DNA of 64,000 nt. It comes from Lacinutrix sp. 5H-3-7-4 (lineage in GTDB: Bacteria; Bacteroidota; Bacteroidia; Flavobacteriales; Flavobacteriaceae). The stretch is from positions 806,001-870,000 of the forward strand of contig NC_015638.1 of assembly GCF_000211855.2 (NCBI RefSeq). The letters are read 5' to 3'. The translations under genes and the position numbers were made by a program. Positions within the stretch are counted from its first letter, which is position 1, and every line of letters begins with the position of its first letter. Below the pieces are notes generated by a model. That model did no database searches, had not been told where the DNA came from, and saw only the letters and a program-made list of their open reading frames with translations. Shown here one piece after another: positions 1 to 6,836 of this stretch.

Positions 1-752
1 CCGTAGGTTTCTAATATTACTCCTTTTAAATCTCTAGTATTAAATATACAGGTTAATAATTGCTTAGATATCCCTGGAAACAACTTAACTAAGGCAATGT
101 TTTTTTCTAACTCTTTATGTACAACTAGGTTTTTTCTGGTATTTGGTTTAAACAAATACTCATTATTTATTTTTAAATGCACTCCCGATTCTGCAAGATC
201 TGGATAATTTAAGCTTGTAAAGGCTTCAAAATGTTCTGCATTTATTTTTGTTGTTCTGTTTGCTCTATATAATTTGTATTCAAAATATAGGCAGACTTCC
301 TTTATTACTGGTTTATTATAATGTTGTAATGATGCTATTTGTATTGATGTTATTAAATTCTCTTTTGCGTCTGTGCGTAAATCTCCTATTGGTAACTGTG
401 AACCTGTAAATATTACTGGTTTTGCAAGATGCTCTAACATGAAACTTAATGCTGAGGCTGTATAACTCATTGTATCACTACCATGTAAAACAACAAAGCC
501 ATCACAACAATCATAATTTTGTTCAATAATTTCAGCAATATTGACCCAGTACTTTGGTTCCATATTACTAGAGTCTATAGGCTCATTAAATGTTGTTGTT
601 GAAATATTACAGTCTAATAGTTTTAGTTCTGGAATTTTTATTAATAAATTATCGAAATCGAATGCTCTAAGTGCTCCTGTTTCTGGGTCTTTTATCATAC
701 CTATAGTTCCGCCTGTATATATAAGGAGTATGTTTGGAATACTTTTAGTCAT
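1..752 (-). CDS. ansA: Type I L-asparaginase, C-terminus cut by window edge
   Basis: Hydrolyses L-asparagine to aspartate and ammonia; with no signal peptide it should be the cytoplasmic type I enzyme. The translation starts MTKSIPNILLIYTGGTIGM, placing the primary catalytic Thr at position 13 in the TGGTI motif. The second catalytic block reads HGSDTMSYTASAL around residues 90-102, with Ser92 where the best-known enzymes have Thr and Asp93 kept. About 250 residues are present; the remainder lies left of base 1. It follows the TatD gene by 30 bases on the same strand, so the two are probably co-transcribed. The family call is firm; the Ser substitution may be lineage-typical. Confidence 0.9.
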   Translation of the reverse strand, partial: MTKSIPNILLIYTGGTIGMIKDPETGALRAFDFDNLLIKIPELKLLDCNISTTTFNEPIDSSNMEPKYWVNIAEIIEQNYDCCDGFVVLHGSDTMSYTASALSFMLEHLAKPVIFTGSQLPIGDLRTDAKENLITSIQIASLQHYNKPVIKEVCLYFEYKLYRANRTTKINAEHFEAFTSLNYPDLAESGVHLKINNEYLFKPNTRKNLVVHKELEKNIALVKLFPGISKQLLTCIFNTRDLKGVILETY

Positions 753-782
753 AAATTTTTAGCTTTTACTTTTAGGTTTTTA

Positions 783-1550
783 TTAAACACCAAATACTGC
801 TTTAGAGTTTTGAGTTGTTATTTGTGCAATTTCTTCTTCTCTTTTATTATAAATTTCAGATAGTTTTTCTACAACTTTTAATATATAACTACTTTCATTA
901 CGTTTGCCACGGTATGGTTTTGGTGCTAAATATGGTGCATCTGTCTCTAAAACAATATGTTTTAAATCTATTTCATTTAAAAATTTATCTATTTTTCCGT
1001 TTTTAAATGTAGCGACTCCACCAATTCCTAATTTCATATTATATGAAATGGCTTGATGTGCTTGTTCTAATGTTCCTGTAAAACAATGAAATATTCCAAA
1101 AAGGTCTTCGGCTTTTTCTTCTTCTAAAATTTCAAATATTTCATTAAATGCTTCACGACAGTGAATTACAATTGGTAATTTATATTTTTTTGCTAGTTTT
1201 ATTTGATGCCTAAAGGCTTCTTGTTGTATTGCTAATGTGCTTTTATCCCAATATAAATCTATCCCTATTTCTCCAACGGCATAAAATTTATGTTGTTCAA
1301 GCATTTGCTCTACATGTGCTAATTCTTTTTTGTAATTTTCTTTTACATGTGTTGGGTGTAAACCCATCATTAAAAAAACATGTTCTGGATAGTCTTTTTC
1401 TAGTTGCAGCATAGATGCTGTGTATGTAGAATCTATGGCTGGAATAAACAATCTAGAAACGTTAGCATCTAATGTTCGCTGCATCATTTCTGCTCTATCC
1501 TCATCGAAAGCTTCACTGTATAAATGCGTGTGTGTGTCTGTAATAATCAT
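783..1550 (-). CDS. tatD: TatD family metal-dependent hydrolase (DNase)
   Basis: A 255-residue TIM-barrel amidohydrolase of the TatD/YcfH family, associated with 3'-5' exonuclease activity in characterised members. The N-terminal metal ligands are seen as DTHTHLY (residues 5-11), with further ligand regions at GEIGIDLYWD, VIHCREAF, GIFHCFTG and ETDAPYLAP. Full family length and no signal peptide, so cytoplasmic. It is the first gene of a two-gene unit with the asparaginase, and is separated from the upstream anti-sigma gene by a strong hairpin terminator. The precise substrate cannot be told from sequence. Confidence 0.93.
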   Translation of the reverse strand: MIITDTHTHLYSEAFDEDRAEMMQRTLDANVSRLFIPAIDSTYTASMLQLEKDYPEHVFLMMGLHPTHVKENYKKELAHVEQMLEQHKFYAVGEIGIDLYWDKSTLAIQQEAFRHQIKLAKKYKLPIVIHCREAFNEIFEILEEEKAEDLFGIFHCFTGTLEQAHQAISYNMKLGIGGVATFKNGKIDKFLNEIDLKHIVLETDAPYLAPKPYRGKRNESSYILKVVEKLSEIYNKREEEIAQITTQNSKAVFGV

Positions 1551-1555
1551 GGTGT

Positions 1556-1594
1556 AAAAATAGAAAAGTCATCTTGATTAGATGACTTTTCTAT
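1556..1594 (-). terminator. Intrinsic terminator after the anti-sigma gene
   Basis: A perfect 15-bp inverted repeat (arms 1560-1574 and 1580-1594, loop of 5) is followed on the minus strand by a run of five T. It lies between the TPR/anti-sigma gene and tatD and should end the sigma/anti-sigma transcript. Confidence 0.85.
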
Positions 1595-1613
1595 TGTTAA
1601 TTTCTGTTTGTAT

Positions 1614-2357
1614 TTACTCTAATTTATCTAATAAACGCTGTGCTTCTTTATAATCGTCTGCTCCTGCTGGAATTTGTTTTAATAACATAATTGATGCATC
1701 ATTACTGTTTTGTTTTAATTTACTTAAAGCCGCATACCATAATGCTCTGTTTTTATAGGCAGATTGTCCATTTATTAATGCTTTTAATTGCGTATCTGCA
1801 ATTGTAAAATTATCTAATTCTATATTTGTAATAGAATAATATAATTGTAGCTCACTGTTTTCCGGGTCTTTTTCTAGTACTTGCTTTAATAAGGTGTTGG
1901 CTTTTTTGTAGTCTTTATTATTAAATGCTTTTGTGGCTTCTATTAATGTTTTTACATTACCTCTAACTACCGTCATTGGTTCATGTGTGTTGTAATCTGT
2001 ATATCCTGGTTTACTAAATACTTGATTGTATATAAATAAACCTAAAAACACAGCAACACTTGCTGCTATTGCAAACTGTCCTAATCTAAAGAATTTAGAT
2101 TGTTTTGGTGTTTCGGTTTTAGTTTTTGTTGTTTTAAAATGTGTGTTTGAAATGCTTTCTAAATTATTTTTAAATGCAGATGTTTCAGCTTCATTTTCAA
2201 ATTTATTTTTTAAGAATAGGTTTGCTTCTTTGTAAAGGTTAAAATTTTCGGCAAACACTTTATCTGTCTTCAAACGGTTTTTAAAAGCTAAAATTTCTGT
2301 TTCAGATAATTCATTATTTATATAGCTATCGAATAAAATATAGTCTTGATCTTCCAT
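1614..2357 (-). CDS. Probable anti-sigma factor with TPR domain, inner membrane
   Basis: A 247-residue protein. Residues 1-50 (DSYINNELSETEILAFKNRL region) resemble the N-terminal helical domain of Bacteroidetes anti-sigma factors without zinc cysteines. One transmembrane helix lies near residues 94-114 (FAIAASVAVFLGLFIYNQVF). The remainder is a periplasmic helical domain with TPR-like repeats (IEATKAFNNKDYKKANTLLKQVLEKDPEN and following). The sigma factor gene ends five bases upstream, so the pair is co-transcribed. The inferred job is to hold the ECF sigma factor at the membrane and release it on an envelope signal. The call rests on topology and position; no direct homology test was possible. 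Confidence 0.7.
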   Translation of the reverse strand: MEDQDYILFDSYINNELSETEILAFKNRLKTDKVFAENFNLYKEANLFLKNKFENEAETSAFKNNLESISNTHFKTTKTKTETPKQSKFFRLGQFAIAASVAVFLGLFIYNQVFSKPGYTDYNTHEPMTVVRGNVKTLIEATKAFNNKDYKKANTLLKQVLEKDPENSELQLYYSITNIELDNFTIADTQLKALINGQSAYKNRALWYAALSKLKQNSNDASIMLLKQIPAGADDYKEAQRLLDKLE

Positions 2358-2362
2358 TTTAA

Positions 2363-2944
2363 TTAATAATTAAGTTGTTTAAAATTAGGCGACTCTTGAA
2401 CCAGTTTTGTTAACTGCCCAATACATAAAGATTTCTTTTTTCGAGCGTAAGCATAAGTTATACCTAAACTGGCTGCAACTTCTTCCATAGATTTTATTTT
2501 AAAAGTTGCTTTAATTAAATCTTTACATGCAGTACCTAATTTTTGAAACATCTCGTTAAATAAGGCCTGTTTTTCGCTAAATAAAGCAGTTTCCATTGCT
2601 AATTCATGAGCACTATCTCCTTTAGATAAAACTTCTTCATTTATTGTTACCTCCTTTTTATTGTTTTTTTTAAGAGTATTTAACCACTTACGCTTACAAA
2701 GCAGAAAAAAATAAGCATCAAAAGGACAGGTAAGTTGTAGTCCTTTATTTTTTGCCTGATTGTATATGGTAACTATAGTGTCTTGAACAATATCTTGAGC
2801 TTGGTCGCTGTCTCCACTATTTTGCTTTACATAATTAATCACTTTTGGCACAAATTTATTATAGATAGCTTGTATAATAAATGAGTTATTTTCTAATAAA
2901 CCTTCTATATATTTTTGGTCTTCGTGAATTTTTTTATCACTCAT
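2363..2944 (-). CDS. ECF-type RNA polymerase sigma factor
   Basis: A 193-residue sigma-70 family protein. Region 2 is visible around residues 25-75 (QDIVQDTIVTIYNQAKN, then a WLNTLKK segment). Region 4 lies near residues 135-185 (helix-turn-helix in SMEEVAASLGITYAYARKKK). Regions 1 and 3 are absent, as expected for the ECF group. It is the first gene of the sigma/anti-sigma pair and is divergent from the secreted-protein gene at 3096. Two downstream promoters share a motif quite unlike the housekeeping Bacteroidetes promoter (3001 and 4632), and this factor is the obvious candidate to read them. Confidence 0.92.
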   Translation of the reverse strand: MSDKKIHEDQKYIEGLLENNSFIIQAIYNKFVPKVINYVKQNSGDSDQAQDIVQDTIVTIYNQAKNKGLQLTCPFDAYFFLLCKRKWLNTLKKNNKKEVTINEEVLSKGDSAHELAMETALFSEKQALFNEMFQKLGTACKDLIKATFKIKSMEEVAASLGITYAYARKKKSLCIGQLTKLVQESPNFKQLNY

Positions 2945-3000
2945 AATGCCTTATTTCTCGGTTAGTTTCACACCAATTTAAAAAAACTTTAGAAAATAGA

Positions 3001-3037
3001 GGTAACAATTTTTAAATGGTTTTGATATAAGGTTGTA
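3001..3037 (+). promoter_or_regulatory. Putative ECF sigma promoter, copy 1
   Basis: GGTAACAA at 3001-3008, 13 bases, then TTGATATAA at 3022-3030 and GGTTGTA to 3037. The same two blocks with identical spacing occur at 4632-4668. It lies between the divergent sigma factor gene and the secreted-protein gene and reads toward the latter. It does not match the TAnnTTTG housekeeping form, hence the assignment to the neighbouring ECF factor (inference). Confidence 0.65.
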
Positions 3038-3095
3038 AAAGGCAAAAAGCCAGAAACAATAAAACAAACTTTTAATCAATAAACATTTAGAAATT

Positions 3096-3533
3096 ATGAG
3101 AAATTCAATTTTAATTATCGCAACAGTAGTCTTTAGTTTTTTAACTGTAAATGCTACAAACTTAAAATCACAAGCTAACACAGTAACACGTGTAAACATT
3201 CACAAAGACGAAATTATAGAGGTTTTCGATTGGACTGTAAAAACTACAACCGGTGAGTTTTCTGGAACCGCAAGTTCTTTATTTGATGCTAAAAGAAGAG
3301 CAAATATAGTAGGACAAAATGCCATAGTAATAGAACAGAAAATTACAAACTACTTTATTTTAAAAAGTGAAATGCAATCTAATAACAATCGTGTTTTCTT
3401 TTGGGAAGTTAACACTGAAAAAGGATATGCAAAAGGATTTTCAAGCAATGAATTTAATGCAAAAAAAATGATGCATTTAGTTGCCAAAGGAGACATTACA
3501 TCTTATCGAATAATTGAAAACAAGAAAAAATAA
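3096..3533 (+). CDS. Secreted protein with an internally duplicated domain, unknown function
   Basis: A 145-residue protein with an N-terminal signal peptide (MRNSILIIATVVFSFLTVNA) and no lipobox, so probably periplasmic or secreted. I do not recognise a named family. Residues 43-83 and 100-140 are two copies of one unit. Both share the pattern VFxWxVxTxxG, then G, S and FxAK, and then V near the end of the unit, at a constant offset of 57 residues. The gene is preceded by the first ECF-type promoter and followed after 41 bases by a lipoprotein gene, so the two likely form an operon under sigma control. Possibly a small stress-induced envelope protein; the function is unknown. Confidence 0.75.
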   Translation: MRNSILIIATVVFSFLTVNATNLKSQANTVTRVNIHKDEIIEVFDWTVKTTTGEFSGTASSLFDAKRRANIVGQNAIVIEQKITNYFILKSEMQSNNNRVFFWEVNTEKGYAKGFSSNEFNAKKMMHLVAKGDITSYRIIENKKK

Positions 3534-3574
3534 AACCCATTAACAAAATTATATAACTATAAAAATTAGAAATC

Positions 3575-4558
3575 ATGAAAATTTTAAAAACAGTATTAGC
3601 GAGTTTATGTATAACAGCATTTACATTATTTACAAGTTGTGATACAGACGATAAATTTGAAAACACAACAACAGATCCAATTGTTGCAACTGCAGCAGCA
3701 TTTAAAAACATAAAGCTTCAAGCTTTAGAAAACCAAACACAGTATTTTCAATTTGATGCAAACGATGGTAACATTAGTTTAACCTCTAATAATGGAGTAC
3801 AAATTAATATAAATACAAATTGTTTAACCTTAAACGGAAACGCAACAACAGGAACAATAGATTTAGAATATGTAGAATTATTTGAAAAAGGAAATATGCT
3901 TACCACAAATAAACCTACAATGGGAACATTACCAAACGGCGACAAAGCCTTGCTTATTTCTGGCGGAGAGTTTTTTATTGAAGCTACACAAAACGGTCAA
4001 GTTTTAGACACCAGTTGTAACATACAATTAGTCGTTCCTTCTAGTTTAACTGGTGGCGCAGATAATGCCATGACGCTTTGGGAAGGCAATATAGACCTAG
4101 ACGATAATCTAACTTGGGATGAAAATGAAGACCCAATAGGTCAAGATGGTGTTTTTGTTGAAGGTGGAGAATACTATGCTTTTTTAGGACAATTTGGTTG
4201 GTCTAATATTGATAGGTTTTATAATGACCCAAGACCAAAAACACTAATTCAAGCTCAAGCGCCTTTAGGTTATAACTTTGACAATAGTGCTATTTATTTA
4301 TCTTATGATGGTGAAGACACTGGCTTAGCACAATTAGATACTTACGATGAAAATTTAAACCTATTTAGTGAGCATTATGGACAAATACCAATTGGTTTAG
4401 AATGCCATGTAATATTTGCAACCGAAGATAATGGTGTATGGAGATATGCCGTAAAACAAGTAACCATAGTAGATAATCATATAATTACATTTAATTATAA
4501 CGAAACAACTACTGCTACTGAAGCACAATTTATAAACATAATTAATGCGCTACCATAA
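3575..4558 (+). CDS. Predicted lipoprotein, unknown function
   Basis: A 327-residue protein whose signal peptide ends in a lipobox (LFTSC), followed by acidic residues (DTDDKFE), suggesting an exported, possibly surface-exposed, lipoprotein. The body is rich in beta-strand-like, Asn/Asp-containing sequence with no motif I can name. Two later cysteines (in INTNCLTLNG and DTSCNIQL) could pair. It follows the duplicated-domain protein by 41 bases and is closed by a terminator at 4581. It is probably part of the ECF-controlled unit. Confidence 0.75.
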   Translation: MKILKTVLASLCITAFTLFTSCDTDDKFENTTTDPIVATAAAFKNIKLQALENQTQYFQFDANDGNISLTSNNGVQININTNCLTLNGNATTGTIDLEYVELFEKGNMLTTNKPTMGTLPNGDKALLISGGEFFIEATQNGQVLDTSCNIQLVVPSSLTGGADNAMTLWEGNIDLDDNLTWDENEDPIGQDGVFVEGGEYYAFLGQFGWSNIDRFYNDPRPKTLIQAQAPLGYNFDNSAIYLSYDGEDTGLAQLDTYDENLNLFSEHYGQIPIGLECHVIFATEDNGVWRYAVKQVTIVDNHIITFNYNETTTATEAQFINIINALP

Positions 4559-4580
4559 TAATTAACACCTACTTAAGCGC

Positions 4581-4613
4581 AAAAGGTCAGGATTTAAAAT
4601 CCTGGCCTTTTTT
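4581..4613 (+). terminator. Intrinsic terminator after lipoprotein gene
   Basis: An inverted repeat (AAGGTCAGGAT paired with ATCCTGGCCTT, one G-T wobble, loop TTAA) is followed by a T run. It separates the 3096-4558 unit from the next promoter at 4632, so the CHAT operon has its own transcription start. Confidence 0.8.
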
Positions 4614-4631
4614 AATATAGTAAAAAAATAG

Positions 4632-4668
4632 GGTAACAAAATAGAAACTGTATTGATATAAAGGTGTA
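4632..4668 (+). promoter_or_regulatory. Putative ECF sigma promoter, copy 2, ahead of the CHAT operon
   Basis: GGTAACAA at 4632-4639, 13 bases, TTGATATAA at 4653-4661, then AGGTGTA. Both blocks and the 13-base gap are identical to copy 1 at 3001, while the gap sequence differs, as expected for selected promoter boxes. It lies 28 bases before the mini-gene at 4689 and should drive the envelope/CHAT operon. Confidence 0.65.
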
Positions 4669-4688
4669 GGACATTAAAACACACTATT

Positions 4689-4796
4689 ATGAATACTACA
4701 AAAAACATAAATAAACAGGAAGAAATAAAGGAGCAAATAATCTATTTTGCAATTAGAGTTGCCGTATTACTAACATTATTAGCATCGCTTGCATAA
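4689..4796 (+). CDS. 35-residue single-pass membrane mini-protein
   Basis: A short open frame beginning MNTTKNINKQEEIKEQ, with a charged N-terminal half and a hydrophobic C-terminal helix (IRVAVLLTLLASLA). It sits just downstream of the second ECF-type promoter and ahead of the barrel gene, so it would be the first gene of the operon. A peptide of similar build lies at 11147, and both starts share the context CTATTATGA. Function is unknown. The length is too short for coding statistics, so confidence is moderate. Confidence 0.5.
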   Translation: MNTTKNINKQEEIKEQIIYFAIRVAVLLTLLASLA

Positions 4797-4854
4797 GTTT
4801 AAGAGTTATAAAATTTCAGTTTTGTATATTTATTTATCTATAACCAACGCTATT

Positions 4855-6813
4855 ATGAAAAATTTCTACCTAAATTATATATTCTTTTTTATAAGCGTTC
4901 TAGCTTTCAGTCAAGAAAAAACAACGCAAGATACTTTACAACGTATAGCAACAATACAATACGAAATTAAAAACGACAGCGTACAGTTTTCATCTAAAAC
5001 ACCACCTTTAAACCAAATAGCTGGAGCACCAAAAGCTTATTATAAACACTTTTGGGAATTTGGAGATGGCGATTATAGTAAAGACGAAGCACCTAGTAAA
5101 CAATATAAAAAAAGTGGCGAATATGAAATTAAATATTGGGCAACAAATATTTACGACACAGGAAAACCACCAACCACAAGACCCAAAAAAATAAAAGTAA
5201 ATCAAGATAACCCAACCGCTAAAGCATCTGCTTCTATGAGTGAGGATTTAGAACTAATTAGAAATCGAGAAGCAGTACCAAACCAAGAAATGGTTATTGT
5301 AATGCGCTATAAAAATTATAAAGATTATACTACAAACGGAACTTTACATCTGTTTTTTAATGAAACAAAATACAAAGCAGATAATTTTAAACTTATTGAC
5401 ACCAGACTTTATAATGCCGAAAAAATAATTAATAATGAAGATTATGTGTTTTCAAATAAAATAAATAACGAAAAAACCTTTTATGCTTCTACACAAAACA
5501 ATATAAATTTACTTAAAACGAAGTATAACGATTCTACCGAAAAAGAAAACCTAGAACTCACTTTAACCGAAGCAAAAAATACATACAAAAAATCTAGTAG
5601 TATTGAGTTTGAAAATATGAAGCCCAACGAAGAACGTAACATATTTTATACCTTTAAAACCACACCCGAAATGCTAAAGGACACAAGTGCCATAATTTCG
5701 GTTAGAAGTATTTATATTCCAGACAACAATTATAAAACACACAAGGTAAAAGACATGGAAATGGAGATTGTTACTTCACACGATCCTAATAAAATGTCCT
5801 CTAATGCAACCTTTTTAAATTACCGTTTAGTTCGTTTTAAAAGGCCAAAATTTAAAATAAAATTTCAAAATAATGGCGAAGGTCCTGCAACTACAATTAA
5901 ATTGGAAACCGATGTTCCCGATATGTTTGATAAAACAACAATTAAAGTAGAAGACACCTATCCCAAAGTTCCAATTTGCCCAAAAACCGAAGTACAGTAC
6001 AGTTGTATCGACACAACATACACCAAAACCCAAGCTATTTTTACATTTAAAAACATTTATTTACCTGGAAGCGAGCAAAAAAACGTAAAGGATTATGACT
6101 CTACTAAAGGCTTTGTAAAATACAGCCTAAAATTTGCTGATAATTTTCACAAGAAAAAAACAAAATCTAGAACAGCAATAATATTCGATAAAAACGAACC
6201 TATAATTACCAACTACTCCACTACTAGGTTTTTACCAGGCATATCAATTGGTGCAAAAGTCGGATATAATTTTTATAACGAATTAGAAAACTCTAAAGCA
6301 TATTTTATTGGTGCTACATTATCCCCATTTAAATCTTACCGTTGGTACTGGCAAATAGAGCTATTAAACAGCTTTCATAATTACACAGGAGAAACAACAA
6401 TTACAGAAACACTTGGCGATTTTGGAGCAGCTGGAGAACAGTTTATTAGAAGAACCACAACTACAAATACATTTGATAATATAGATTGGGCAATACCAGT
6501 TTTAGTAAGATATAATATTAACAACTACATAGGTTTAGGTGCAGGATTACAAGGCACAATTTCATTATCTGAAAAAAAAGAAAGCAATATATTAATACAA
6601 GATTTTGAGAATACGCAACCACCACAATTTCAATTTAATGAAGAGCAAAGCATAGAAAGTTCCTCTACTGCTTTTACCAATTTTAGAACCGGACTTTTAT
6701 TTGAAGCAACAGTTGGCGCAGCCAGAATAGGCCCAAGTGCAGGCGCACGATATGTATTAAATTTTAAAGAGAATTTTAATTACTTACAGCTTTATGCTAT
6801 TTGGAAGTTTTAA
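4855..6813 (+). CDS. Outer-membrane beta-barrel protein with PKD and DUF7619-like domains
   Basis: I chose the ATG at 4855, which gives a clean signal peptide (MKNFYLNYIFFFISVLAFSQ); an upstream TTG at 4789 would bury it. The 652-residue product has a PKD fold at about residues 65-98 (FWEFGDGDYSKDEAPSKQY). A region near 305-440 starts HDPNK and contains KIKFQNNGEGPATTIKLETD, resembling DUF7619. The C-terminal 190 residues have alternating strands ending in LQLYAIWKF, typical of a small outer-membrane barrel. The likely topology is a barrel in the outer membrane with the PKD part in the periplasm or outside. It is followed after 23 bases by the CHAT gene. The proposed role is surface sensor or partner of the CHAT protein (inference). 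Confidence 0.75.
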   Translation: MKNFYLNYIFFFISVLAFSQEKTTQDTLQRIATIQYEIKNDSVQFSSKTPPLNQIAGAPKAYYKHFWEFGDGDYSKDEAPSKQYKKSGEYEIKYWATNIYDTGKPPTTRPKKIKVNQDNPTAKASASMSEDLELIRNREAVPNQEMVIVMRYKNYKDYTTNGTLHLFFNETKYKADNFKLIDTRLYNAEKIINNEDYVFSNKINNEKTFYASTQNNINLLKTKYNDSTEKENLELTLTEAKNTYKKSSSIEFENMKPNEERNIFYTFKTTPEMLKDTSAIISVRSIYIPDNNYKTHKVKDMEMEIVTSHDPNKMSSNATFLNYRLVRFKRPKFKIKFQNNGEGPATTIKLETDVPDMFDKTTIKVEDTYPKVPICPKTEVQYSCIDTTYTKTQAIFTFKNIYLPGSEQKNVKDYDSTKGFVKYSLKFADNFHKKKTKSRTAIIFDKNEPIITNYSTTRFLPGISIGAKVGYNFYNELENSKAYFIGATLSPFKSYRWYWQIELLNSFHNYTGETTITETLGDFGAAGEQFIRRTTTTNTFDNIDWAIPVLVRYNINNYIGLGAGLQGTISLSEKKESNILIQDFENTQPPQFQFNEEQSIESSSTAFTNFRTGLLFEATVGAARIGPSAGARYVLNFKENFNYLQLYAIWKF

Positions 6814-6836
6814 TTAAAAGGACGTATTCTATATAT

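Noticed and set aside
541-762. Plus-strand open frame over the asparaginase gene
   Set aside because: The opposite strand carries a clear asparaginase; this frame has no protein-like features.
4789-4855. TTG start extending the barrel protein by 22 residues
   Set aside because: It would bury the signal peptide and overlap the mini-gene; the ATG at 4855 gives a clean export signal.
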